Source: Halobacteriales archaeon QH_10_67_13
GTDB taxonomy: Archaea > Halobacteriota > Halobacteria > Halobacteriales > Haloarculaceae
Direction of reading: 5' to 3'
Assembly (NCBI GenBank): GCA_003021335.1
Contig: PXQL01000110.1
Span: 27,412-42,151 of the forward strand
Length of the DNA stretch: 14,740 nucleotides
The translations under genes were made by a program, and so were the position numbers. The notes under the pieces are model-generated. The model searched no databases and was not told the DNA's origin. It worked only from the letters and a program-made list of their open reading frames with translations. Position 1 is the first letter of the stretch; each line of letters opens with the position of its first letter. Of this stretch, positions 7,148-12,813 are shown one piece after another.

Positions 7148-8041
7148 ATGAGCACAGACGTTGACTTAGGGGACGACCGCTACGAGCGCCACCGCGAGGC
7201 CGGCGAGATACTCACGCAGGTCCGGGCCGAGGCGGTCGACCGGATCGAGGTCGGGGGGAGTCACCGCGAGCTGGCCGAACACGTCGAGTCGCGGATCCGC
7301 GAGCTGGGCGGCGAGCCGGCCTTCCCGGTGAACGTCTGTATCGACGAGGAGGCCGCCCACGCGACCCCAAGCGTCGACGACGACGCTACCTTCGGCGAGG
7401 AGATGATCAACGTCGACATCGGCGTCCACGTCGACGGCTGGATCGCCGATTCGGCGGTCACGATCGACCTCTCTGGTCACGACGAGCTGATCGAGGCCTC
7501 GTCGGCGGCGCTCGACGCGGCGATCGAGACGGTCGGCCCCGGCGTCGATACGGGCCTGATCGGCGACGTGATCGGCCGAACCATCGAAGGCTACGGCTAC
7601 AATCCGGTGGTGAACCTGACCGGCCACGGGCTCGACCAGTACGAACAACACACCGCGCCCACGATCCCGAACCGCAAGGTCTCCCAGGGCGTGGAGCTGT
7701 CGGTCGGGGACGTGATCGCGATCGAGCCGTTCGCGACCGACGGCCGCGGGAAAGTAAGTGAGGGCAGCGACGAGGAGATCTTCGCCCTCGACCGGGAGGG
7801 CTCGGTCCGGGACCGGAGCGCCCGGCAGGCCATGTCTCAGATCACCGAACAGTTTCGCACACTGCCCTTCGCGACCCGGTGGCTCGATATCGATCGCCCG
7901 GCGATGGCGCTCCGGCGGCTGAAACGCCAGGACCTGATCCACGGGTACCCCGTGCTCAAGGAGCGCCCGGGTGCGTTGGTCAGCCAGACAGAACACACCG
8001 TCATCGTCACCGAGGACGGCTGTGAGGTCATCACCGGGTAG
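7148..8041 (+). CDS. map: Methionine aminopeptidase, type II (archaeal)
   Basis: This 297-aa cytoplasmic metalloprotease removes the initiator methionine from nascent proteins. All expected catalytic residues are present at archaeal type II spacing: H71 in EEAAHATP, metal ligands D90 (NVDIGVHVDG) and D101 (IADSAVTID), H160 in NLTGHGLDQYEQH, E193 in IAIEPFAT, and E282 in SQTEHTVIV. The helical insert between H160 and the C-terminal sheet, typical of type II, runs roughly from residue 205 to 265. Length is normal for the archaeal enzyme (about 295). The ATG at 7148 is the family start; a weak TTTGCC box about 27 nt upstream may be its TATA element. It is divergent from the dehydrogenase and lies 86 bp before the HIT gene on the same strand. 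Confidence 0.95.
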   Translation: MSTDVDLGDDRYERHREAGEILTQVRAEAVDRIEVGGSHRELAEHVESRIRELGGEPAFPVNVCIDEEAAHATPSVDDDATFGEEMINVDIGVHVDGWIADSAVTIDLSGHDELIEASSAALDAAIETVGPGVDTGLIGDVIGRTIEGYGYNPVVNLTGHGLDQYEQHTAPTIPNRKVSQGVELSVGDVIAIEPFATDGRGKVSEGSDEEIFALDREGSVRDRSARQAMSQITEQFRTLPFATRWLDIDRPAMALRRLKRQDLIHGYPVLKERPGALVSQTEHTVIVTEDGCEVITG

Positions 8042-8127
8042 GTCTCTGCTGGCGCGACTCTCGGCGGTTCCGACGGTTCCGAAGAGGGTCCCGAAACCCG
8101 TTTGTGCGGTCGCGGGCGACCCGTGGT

Positions 8128-8664
8128 ATGGAGCAGGTGTTTGCGCCCTGGCGGATCGGCTGGGTCGAACGCGACTCGGGGACCCACGAGGGCTGTCCGT
8201 TCTGTGCCATCCCCGAGGAGACCGCGGACAGGGACAACTACCTGCTGGTTCGCGGCGACCGGGCCTACGTGCTGCTGAACAACTACCCGTACAACCCCGG
8301 TCACGCGATGGTGATCCCCTACCAACACGCGACCGACCACCGCGGGCTCGACGACGCCGTCCTTGCGAGCAAGGAGCGCCTGGTCGCCCGCACGCTCGAC
8401 GCGATGGACGCCGCGCTCGAGCCCGAGGGGTACAACATCGGGTACAACCTCGGGACCGGCGCCGCAGGGGGCTCGGTCGATCACCTCCACACCCACGTCG
8501 TCCCCCGGTGGAGCGGCGACACGAACTTCATGCCCGTGATCGGCGAGACCAAGGTCATCGTCGAGGCGGTACTCGACACCTACGACCGGCTCCACGCCGC
8601 CTTCGCCGACCAGCCCGACGCGACCGTCGCCGACGAGGCCACCGCGGTCGCGCTCGAACTCTGA
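8128..8664 (+). CDS. HIT-family protein resembling Ap4A phosphorylase
   Basis: This 178-aa nucleotide-binding protein carries the histidine triad HLHTHVV with H119, H121 and H123; the central one is the nucleophile in HIT hydrolases and transferases. Other family signatures are the N-terminal CPFC (23-26), probably zinc-binding, NNYPYNPGHAMVIPYQH (51-67), YNLGTGAAGGSVDH (106-119) and VPRWSGDTNFM just after the triad. The NxYPYNPGH and RWxGDxNFM segments match mycobacterial Ap4A phosphorylase (Rv2613c-type) better than small Hint proteins. It probably acts on diadenosine polyphosphates or adenylylated nucleotides. The ATG at 8128 gives the family N-terminus (xxxFAPWR); an upstream in-frame start adds eight unmatched residues. 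TTTGTG at 8101 has the same -27 spacing as the weak box before map. Its stop is 1 nt from the stop of the facing gene. Confidence 0.88.
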   Translation: MEQVFAPWRIGWVERDSGTHEGCPFCAIPEETADRDNYLLVRGDRAYVLLNNYPYNPGHAMVIPYQHATDHRGLDDAVLASKERLVARTLDAMDAALEPEGYNIGYNLGTGAAGGSVDHLHTHVVPRWSGDTNFMPVIGETKVIVEAVLDTYDRLHAAFADQPDATVADEATAVALEL

Positions 8665-8665
8665 C

Positions 8666-9256
8666 CTACTCCCCGGCGGTCTCGTAGGCCGCCGCGGTCC
8701 GCTCGCGAACGTCGGCGAGCACCCGCTCTTCCCCTTTCTCGACGATCGCGATCACGCGGTCCCCGAGCCGCTCGGAGGGAAAGAGTCCCTCCCGGTACTC
8801 TGTGAAGGTCTTGGCCCGCGAGAAGTGTCGCTCGAACAGCGCGATCGCCGTCTCTCGATCGTACTCGGCGGCCAGCGCCGCCCAGAAGTCGTCGGTCGGC
8901 GCGGCCACGAGCGGCGCGAGGTCCTCGCCGAGATCCGCGAGGTGTGCGAGCAGCTCGGTCTCGAGTTCTCCCTGTCGGGGGCCGTCGTAGCGCCGGTAGA
9001 CCGGGTTCATCCGCAGAAATTGCCGCTCGTGTGCGTCGGTGGGCGCGCCCTCGACGACCGCGGCCGCGTAGTCGACGACGACGGTCCCCTGGGTTTGCAT
9101 CTCCCGCTTGAGCTCCCTCGTGACGCGTTTCGCCCCCGATCGGGCGATCCGACCGGTGAGCCCGCCGCCGAACTCGGCCGCAACGACGTCGAGCATCTCC
9201 GCGGTCGCGTCCTCAAGCAGCTCGGCGTAGGTCTCGCGGACGGCGCGCTCGGTCAT
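8666..9256 (-). CDS. Unknown haloarchaeal protein, mostly helical, 196 aa
   Basis: I do not recognise a family. The 196-aa product is soluble, with no signal peptide or membrane segment. It is rich in charged residues and looks mainly alpha-helical. An N-terminal part (MTERAVRETYAELLEDATAEML) leads into a basic patch around residues 45-65 (IARSGAKRVTRELKREMQ). Then come an aromatic stretch near NPVYRRYDG and acidic helices with FWAALAAEYDRETAIALFERHFSRAKTF-type content. The frame has strong haloarchaeal codon bias. The ATG at 9256 has no Shine-Dalgarno site and no TATA box at the leaderless distance. Instead it overlaps as ATGA the stop of an 18-codon leader ORF that does have a promoter at the right place. 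Translation is therefore probably coupled to that leader. Confidence 0.75.
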   Translation of the reverse strand: MTERAVRETYAELLEDATAEMLDVVAAEFGGGLTGRIARSGAKRVTRELKREMQTQGTVVVDYAAAVVEGAPTDAHERQFLRMNPVYRRYDGPRQGELETELLAHLADLGEDLAPLVAAPTDDFWAALAAEYDRETAIALFERHFSRAKTFTEYREGLFPSERLGDRVIAIVEKGEERVLADVRERTAAAYETAGE

Positions 9257-9309
9257 CGGTGCTCTGGGCAGGGGCCGTCTCGCCGCCGGGCGGTGTCGAC
9301 GACTGACAT
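9253..9309 (-). CDS. 18-codon leader ORF overlapping the start of the 196-aa gene
   Basis: From the ATG at 9309 the minus strand reads MSVVDTARRRDGPCPEHR and stops at TGA 9253-9255. The stop sits inside the ATG of the next gene (ATGA overlap, 9253-9256). TTATGC at 9333-9338 is centred about 26 nt upstream of this ATG, ideal for a leaderless mRNA starting here. The peptide resembles nothing I know, and its content (three consecutive Arg and a Pro-Cys-Pro) could slow ribosomes. It may be a regulatory uORF, or simply a way for a leaderless transcript to load ribosomes. Not experimentally supported. Confidence 0.45.
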   Translation of the reverse strand: MSVVDTARRRDGPCPEHR

Positions 9310-9332
9310 TGGGTACGGTCGGGTCCGACCGA

Positions 9333-9338
9333 GCATAA
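9333..9338 (-). promoter_or_regulatory. TATA-like box upstream of the leader ORF
   Basis: TTATGC on the minus strand begins 29 nt before the leader ATG at 9309 and stands out as the only A/T-rich stretch between the surface-protein gene and the 196-aa gene. It places transcription start at or next to the leader start codon, 53 nt before the main gene. Confidence 0.45.
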
Positions 9339-9371
9339 GCCCGACGGGGAGCCGCTCGGCGCGCTCCGGCC

Positions 9372-11186
9372 TCACTCGCGACGGCGTCGCGCGATGAACG
9401 CCGCAATTATCACCGCCGCCAGGCCCGCGACAATCGTGAATCCGGGTCCCTCGTCGTCTGTATCAGTCGAGTCCGCGTTGCCGTCTCCCGTACCGCCTTC
9501 GTCCGTTCCGTCACCGTTCGTGCCGTCACCGCCCGTGCCGTCTTCGTCCGAGTCGGTATCGCTTCCGGGGTCGCTCCCGTCGTCGCCCCCGTTCGCGTCG
9601 GCGTCGGTGTCTCTCGGCGCCTCGGGCGCAGCCTCGGAGATCTCGGAGAGGTCACCGACCGTCGGTGCGTTGACGATCCGCACCGCTGTGTCCGAGGTTT
9701 CGATGTAAAAGGCATCGCCGAATCCGTTATCGTCTGGGATCCGGTAGACGCTCTCCTCCTCGCCGACGGTCGTCGCGCCGCCGTACTCGGTGAGGACGGT
9801 CGTGTACGCGTCGACGAACTCCGCGGCGTCGTCGCTTGAGTCCCACCGGGTTTCCCAGACGTACCCGGTCTCGTTCGTCTCGGCCGAGGTCTCGTTCGTG
9901 TAGATGAACATCTTGTCACCGTCCCAGCCCACCGAGGCGGGGTGCGTGAAGTCGTACCGCGACGGCGACTGCACGCCTCCGAAGGGGTAGTTGGGGTTCA
10001 TCACGACCGTCGAGAGGGCCTCAAGGCTCGGGTTGTACAGCATTACGAAGATCCCGAGCTCGCCGAAGGTCGCGTAGTTGACCCCCTCCTCGAAGGTCTG
10101 CACCGACCACTCCTCGGCGCTCGTGTCGGTGTACTCGATCTCGGCCGGCGTGTCGTCCGGGTAGTCCTCGGGGTGGAGCAGCTGTTCGTTGCTGACCGGC
10201 GGGTCCTCGTAGAGGGCGTTCATCGCCTCTGGACCGCCGCGCTCGTCGGCGGCCGCGAACAGCTGTGCCGTCTCGCTGTACGGCCCCAGCCCGTACATTA
10301 CGAGCCCGGGGTTCTCGAAGTCGAGGATACTCCCGGCGCCTCCCTCCGGCGTCGGGAGGCAGTCCCACTCCTCGCCACACCGCTGTGAGTACCGCTGATC
10401 GACCAGCGTCGCGTCGGCCTCGGTGAAGCTCGTGTTCAGGGTCGCGGCCTCCTCGGTCGGGCCGCCCCGGAACGTGTCCAGCACGCCCAGGTTCGCGTCC
10501 TGGAGCCGGTGGACCAGCTCGTGGCCGAGCGTCGACTCGCTGAACAGGTCGGCCTGTCCGTCGCCGGAGACGATGATCGCGATGTCGCCGGCGCCGACGT
10601 CGAGCTCCGGAATTCCGTCTTCAGTGTAAAAGGCTGACGCCGAGCCGCCGCCCTCCTCGTTCGCGGCACGGTCACCGAAGTACGACTCGTCCTCGGGGGT
10701 GAGAAACAGCGCCTCGAATTTCGTGTTCTGGTGGAGCCGGTCCTTGGTCGTGACGTTCTCCCCGACCGCACCGCGGATCCGATCGCTGCTGAACTCCGCG
10801 TACTCCTCACGGGGCACGAAGTTAACCTCCGGCGTCTCGTTGAACTCCAGCCCGCGGAGCTGTTCAACCCGGGCCATCGAGCGCGCGAGGATGCGATCGA
10901 TCTCGCTTTCGTTGTAGCCGTTCTCCGGGGTAAGGGCGACCGACTCGTCGTACCAGTAGTCATCCTCCCAGCCGATGACGTCTTCCTCGGGATCCGGCGG
11001 CGCCGAGTCGTTTGCCTGCGCGTCGGTCTGGCTATCGCCGACCTGCGCCGGCGGCTCCCCCCCGGACAGTTCGCCGCCGAGTTCGGCCTGCGTCCCGGCG
11101 CTCGGACCGGCACCGGCCGGCGCGGCCGCCAGCGAGAGGACACATAGTCCGGCGATCAGAAACGCTGCGAGGCGTCGGTCTCTCAT
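9372..11186 (-). CDS. Secreted surface protein with HExxH motif and PGF-CTERM-like anchor (resembles Hvo_1808 family)
   Basis: This 604-aa exported protein begins with a Sec-type signal (MRDRRLAAFLIAGLCVLSLAAAPAGA). It ends with a PGF-CTERM tripartite tail: PGF at 581-583, a hydrophobic helix and RRRR. That tail is normally cut and lipid-anchored by an archaeosortase. The segment EEDVIGWEDDYWYDES and the following RSMARVEQLRGLEF recall the Hvo_1808 surface-protein family. HELVH (222-226), in TLGHELVHRLQDANLG, with E257 in FTEADATLVDQRY about 30 residues on, looks like a gluzincin zinc-protease site; activity is not established. C270 and C276 may form a disulfide. Residues 526-579 are an acidic Gly/Thr/Asp linker suited to crossing the S-layer. 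Many N-x-S/T sequons are present. The ATG at 11186 is preferred over 11213 because the TATA box covers the earlier ATG. Confidence 0.8.
   Translation of the reverse strand: MRDRRLAAFLIAGLCVLSLAAAPAGAGPSAGTQAELGGELSGGEPPAQVGDSQTDAQANDSAPPDPEEDVIGWEDDYWYDESVALTPENGYNESEIDRILARSMARVEQLRGLEFNETPEVNFVPREEYAEFSSDRIRGAVGENVTTKDRLHQNTKFEALFLTPEDESYFGDRAANEEGGGSASAFYTEDGIPELDVGAGDIAIIVSGDGQADLFSESTLGHELVHRLQDANLGVLDTFRGGPTEEAATLNTSFTEADATLVDQRYSQRCGEEWDCLPTPEGGAGSILDFENPGLVMYGLGPYSETAQLFAAADERGGPEAMNALYEDPPVSNEQLLHPEDYPDDTPAEIEYTDTSAEEWSVQTFEEGVNYATFGELGIFVMLYNPSLEALSTVVMNPNYPFGGVQSPSRYDFTHPASVGWDGDKMFIYTNETSAETNETGYVWETRWDSSDDAAEFVDAYTTVLTEYGGATTVGEEESVYRIPDDNGFGDAFYIETSDTAVRIVNAPTVGDLSEISEAAPEAPRDTDADANGGDDGSDPGSDTDSDEDGTGGDGTNGDGTDEGGTGDGNADSTDTDDEGPGFTIVAGLAAVIIAAFIARRRRE
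9450..9611 (-). repeat. Low-complexity Asp/Gly/Thr linker coding repeat
   Basis: This stretch of the surface-protein gene encodes residues 526-579, an imperfect run of DGTGGDGTNGDGTDEGGTGDG-like units followed by STDTDDE. Such acidic, flexible linkers precede the PGF-CTERM anchor in many haloarchaeal cell-surface proteins. Its length may vary between strains through replication slippage. Confidence 0.6.
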
Positions 11187-11212
11187 CTTGCTCGTTGGTA
11201 CTTCCGTGCGCA

Positions 11213-11220
11213 TAAAAATG
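11213..11220 (-). promoter_or_regulatory. TATA box of the surface-protein gene, decides its start
   Basis: CATTTTTATG on the minus strand contains a strong TATA element about 28 nt before the ATG at 11186. Transcription should start near that ATG, which excludes the in-frame ATG at 11213 because it overlaps the TATA box itself. Confidence 0.6.
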
Positions 11221-11230
11221 GTTCGCGAAC
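11221..11230. promoter_or_regulatory. Palindrome GTTCGCGAAC abutting the surface-protein promoter, candidate operator
   Basis: A perfect 10-bp palindrome lies directly upstream of the TATA box at 11213-11220, over the position of the BRE. A protein bound here would interfere with, or recruit, TFB/TBP. No second copy in the window was noticed, and palindromes of this length do occur by chance in GC-rich DNA. Confidence 0.35.
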
Positions 11231-11321
11231 GTCTCTCGGCCGGCCGCGCCGATCACGGGACCGGAGCCAGCGACGCCCGATGCCTGCCCGATCCGGCAGT
11301 CGTCGCCGAGACGCCAAGCGG

Positions 11322-11327
11322 TTTATC
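11322..11327 (+). promoter_or_regulatory. TATA box upstream of the interrupted micro-gene at 11349
   Basis: TTTATC begins 27 nt before the ATG at 11349, inside GC-rich sequence. This is the canonical spacing for a leaderless haloarchaeal transcript, and it supports the idea that the short ORF is, or was, a real gene. Confidence 0.45.
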
Positions 11328-11348
11328 CAAGCGTATCGACTCCGACTC

Positions 11349-11477
11349 ATGGTACGGTGCCCGTACCACGATCACTCCGACGAGATCTCCGTTGAGTGAT
11401 TCGCCGAGTCGACCAGCAACGAACACCGAGCGATCGTCCGTCCGAACTGCGACGCGGTCCCCGGCGGCAACATCTGA
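11349..11477 (+). pseudogene. Zinc-finger-like micro-gene interrupted by an in-frame TGA
   Basis: From the ATG at 11349 the frame reads MVRCPYHDHSDEISVE, then TGA (11397-11399). It then continues in the same frame for 25 more codons as FAESTSNEHRAIV-RPNCDAVPGGNI to a second TGA (11475-11477). The extension keeps G/C-rich third positions and a protein-like composition. The start CPYH and the later RPNC look like degraded halves of the paired CPxC knuckles of haloarchaeal zinc-finger micro-proteins. A TGG to TGA change would explain the stop. Alternatives are a genuine 16-aa peptide, read-through, or a sequencing error. It lies between the surface-protein and 72-aa membrane-protein genes. Confidence 0.45.
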
Positions 11478-11525
11478 GCCTGGACCGTGACAGTCGGGTG
11501 TCCGCCGGCGAGACGAGGCGGTGTC

Positions 11526-11533
11526 CTTTTTTC
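11526..11533 (+). promoter_or_regulatory. T-rich TATA-like element upstream of the 72-aa membrane protein
   Basis: CCTTTTTTCG begins about 30 nt before the ATG at 11555 and is the only A/T-rich run there. It could act as a promoter for a leaderless transcript. As a T-run it could equally end transcription coming from the micro-gene upstream. Confidence 0.4.
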
Positions 11534-11554
11534 GTCGCGTCGGAACGATCGGGT

Positions 11555-11773
11555 ATGTCGACCGAAGACGACGCCGAGTCGGAGGTTCCGGCCGTGTTCG
11601 CGGACCCGCGATACCGGACGCTGCTCGCCCTTTCGAACGCGCTGGTCATCGTCGCGGTCGCGTTCTTTTATCTCGAAGGGTTCCCGCAGCTGTTGGTCTA
11701 CGGGCTCGCGGTGCTCGACGTCCCGGTGAGCCTGTACGTGTTCGACCGCATCGCCGAGGGGGCTGACGCGTGA
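11555..11773 (+). CDS. Small two-helix membrane protein, 72 aa
   Basis: I do not recognise a named family. The acidic N-terminus (MSTEDDAESEVPAVFADPRYR) is followed by two hydrophobic helices at about residues 22-40 (TLLALSNALVIVAVAFFYL) and 44-62 (PQLLVYGLAVLDVPVSLYVF). It ends in a short acidic C-terminus. A hairpin of two membrane helices with both ends in the cytoplasm is the likely topology. The ATG at 11555 is preferred: a T-rich box, CCTTTTTTCG, lies about 25-30 nt upstream, and the 53 codons of open frame before it are arginine-rich and cross the micro-gene in another frame. The stop codon lies in the loop of a strong hairpin. Function unknown. Confidence 0.75.
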   Translation: MSTEDDAESEVPAVFADPRYRTLLALSNALVIVAVAFFYLEGFPQLLVYGLAVLDVPVSLYVFDRIAEGADA

Positions 11774-11781
11774 GCGTCAGC
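11762..11781 (+). terminator. 8-bp hairpin with GTGA loop containing the stop codon of the 72-aa gene
   Basis: GCTGACGC (11762-11769) and GCGTCAGC (11774-11781) are perfect complements separated by GTGA. As RNA this is an eight-pair, GC-rich stem closed by a GNRA-type GUGA tetraloop, among the most stable loops known. The UGA in the loop (11771-11773) is the stop codon of the membrane-protein gene. It may end transcription or protect the 3' end. No T-run follows. Confidence 0.55.
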
Positions 11782-11822
11782 TGACCGGTTCCTGACTCCA
11801 TCGGGTCGCTCTTGACTGTCGG

Positions 11823-12332
11823 TCACTCTCCAGGACAGTCCGTGCTGTTAAACGGTCGGGGCGCCGTCCCCTGTGCGATGGACTCGGCCGCCTCCGAGTC
11901 GAGATCGAACAGTACCGCCCGTCCGCCGAACCCGTGGGTCTGGTCGTGTCCGCGGACAACGACACACGACGCCGACCCCACCTCGATCGTCGCCGATCGC
12001 GTGAACGGCTGGCGGGCGTGTGGCAGCGTCACCGCGAACTCATACGCGTCTTCGGGTCCGGCTGGCTCGATCGCGACATCAACGACGTTCGCCTCCGCGA
12101 GATCGAGCTCCTCTCCGTCGCCGGCTTCTGAGCCGTCCTCGTCGTCCTCGTCATCCTCGCCGTCCTCGTTCGTCGCGTCGTCTGTCGACTCCTCGGTCAC
12201 CTGTTCCGTACCGTCCGCGGGTTCGGTGTCATCTCCTCTCGTCGATCCGTCGGAACAGCCCGCGAGCAGCCCCGCCGTGCCGACCCCTCCGAGCCCGTAG
12301 AGCAGCCGCCGACGCGATCGAGGGCCGGTCAT
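11823..12332 (-). CDS. Tat-exported lipoprotein of unknown function, 169 aa
   Basis: The protein begins with a twin-arginine signal (RSRRRLLYGLGGVGTAGLLAGC) and a lipobox LAGC, with Cys26 as the lipid anchor. A strongly acidic, Asp/Glu-rich linker follows at about residues 27-75. The C-terminal domain of about 90 residues has beta-rich character (ANVVDVAIEPAGPEDAYEFAVTL), a GHDQTHGFGG segment, and two cysteines (SASC and STDC) that could form a disulfide outside the cell. I do not recognise the domain. The ATG at 12332 gives a standard Tat signal; the open frame continues upstream but is not haloarchaea-like in composition. TTTTGAA, starting about 29 nt upstream, may be the promoter. It is divergent from the histidine kinase, across a 481-bp gap. 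Confidence 0.8.
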   Translation of the reverse strand: MTGPRSRRRLLYGLGGVGTAGLLAGCSDGSTRGDDTEPADGTEQVTEESTDDATNEDGEDDEDDEDGSEAGDGEELDLAEANVVDVAIEPAGPEDAYEFAVTLPHARQPFTRSATIEVGSASCVVVRGHDQTHGFGGRAVLFDLDSEAAESIAQGTAPRPFNSTDCPGE

Positions 12333-12785
12333 GGATTTTCGTTTGGCTCGCGGGTTCAAAACAGTTGCTCGCCCTCTCGGGGGGCGCTCGATCTCGCTTC
12401 GGTTGAGCGGTACCCGGGCTGGACGTTCTCCGATCGGAGAGTGCGACGAACGTCCCCGTCGGTTGCCCGCGTGACCCGGCTGGCCGGTCTGCACCGTCGT
12501 TTTGACTCTGCCTTTCCAGGCCCCGCACGAGCCGCCGAGCGCCCTCCCGGCGACCGGGCCCGGAAGCTCGGCGGTGTGACCGGCCTCGTCTCGACCGGCC
12601 AGCGTCGACGGGGTCGACCCGGGGAAGGCGACGTCGTGGTACCGGCACGAATCGTCCAAACGTCTCTAGGTAGCCTCCAAGACCGGGAAACACGCTCTCC
12701 GGTCGGCTTCGATCGAAAACGACGAACAACTCGCCACGTGCCGGGACTGCCGTGTCGGATCCGGGCGCACGTCCGGCGAAGTGAA
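12333..12785. other. Gene-free stretch between the lipoprotein and histidine kinase genes
   Basis: I find no convincing gene here. Open frames on both strands are arginine-rich and lack the acidic bias of the real genes. A plus-strand frame near 12670-12792 contains CRDC but has a TAG just upstream and no start. The region is dense in palindromes: the nested repeat at 12421-12455, CCGGGCCCGG at 12554-12563 and GGGTCGACCC at 12611-12620. The length and symmetry suggest regulatory DNA, possibly an unseen non-coding RNA. Confidence 0.4.
12421..12455. repeat. Nested inverted repeat, 8-bp arms around a 14-bp palindrome
   Basis: The arms GGACGTTC (12421-12428) and GAACGTCC (12448-12455) are perfect inverted copies. 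Between and partly overlapping them lies the perfect 14-bp palindrome TCTCCGATCGGAGA (12427-12440). Two symmetric elements sharing 35 bp could be overlapping operator sites or a cruciform. The element lies about 90 nt upstream of the lipoprotein start and about 360 nt upstream of the kinase start. Confidence 0.5.
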
Positions 12786-12792
12786 TTTATAA
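12786..12792 (+). promoter_or_regulatory. TATA box of the histidine kinase gene
   Basis: TTTATAA begins 28 nt before the ATG at 12814, the best TATA match in the window and at the exact leaderless distance. The purine-rich GCGAAGTGA just before it is compatible with a BRE. Confidence 0.7.
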
Positions 12793-12813
12793 TCTCCGTT
12801 TGCTGATTGTACC

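Noticed and set aside
12670..12792. Plus-strand frame with CRDC before the kinase promoter, considered as a third zinc-finger relic
   Set aside because: Only one CxxC, a TAG close upstream, no start or promoter, and it ends inside the kinase TATA box.
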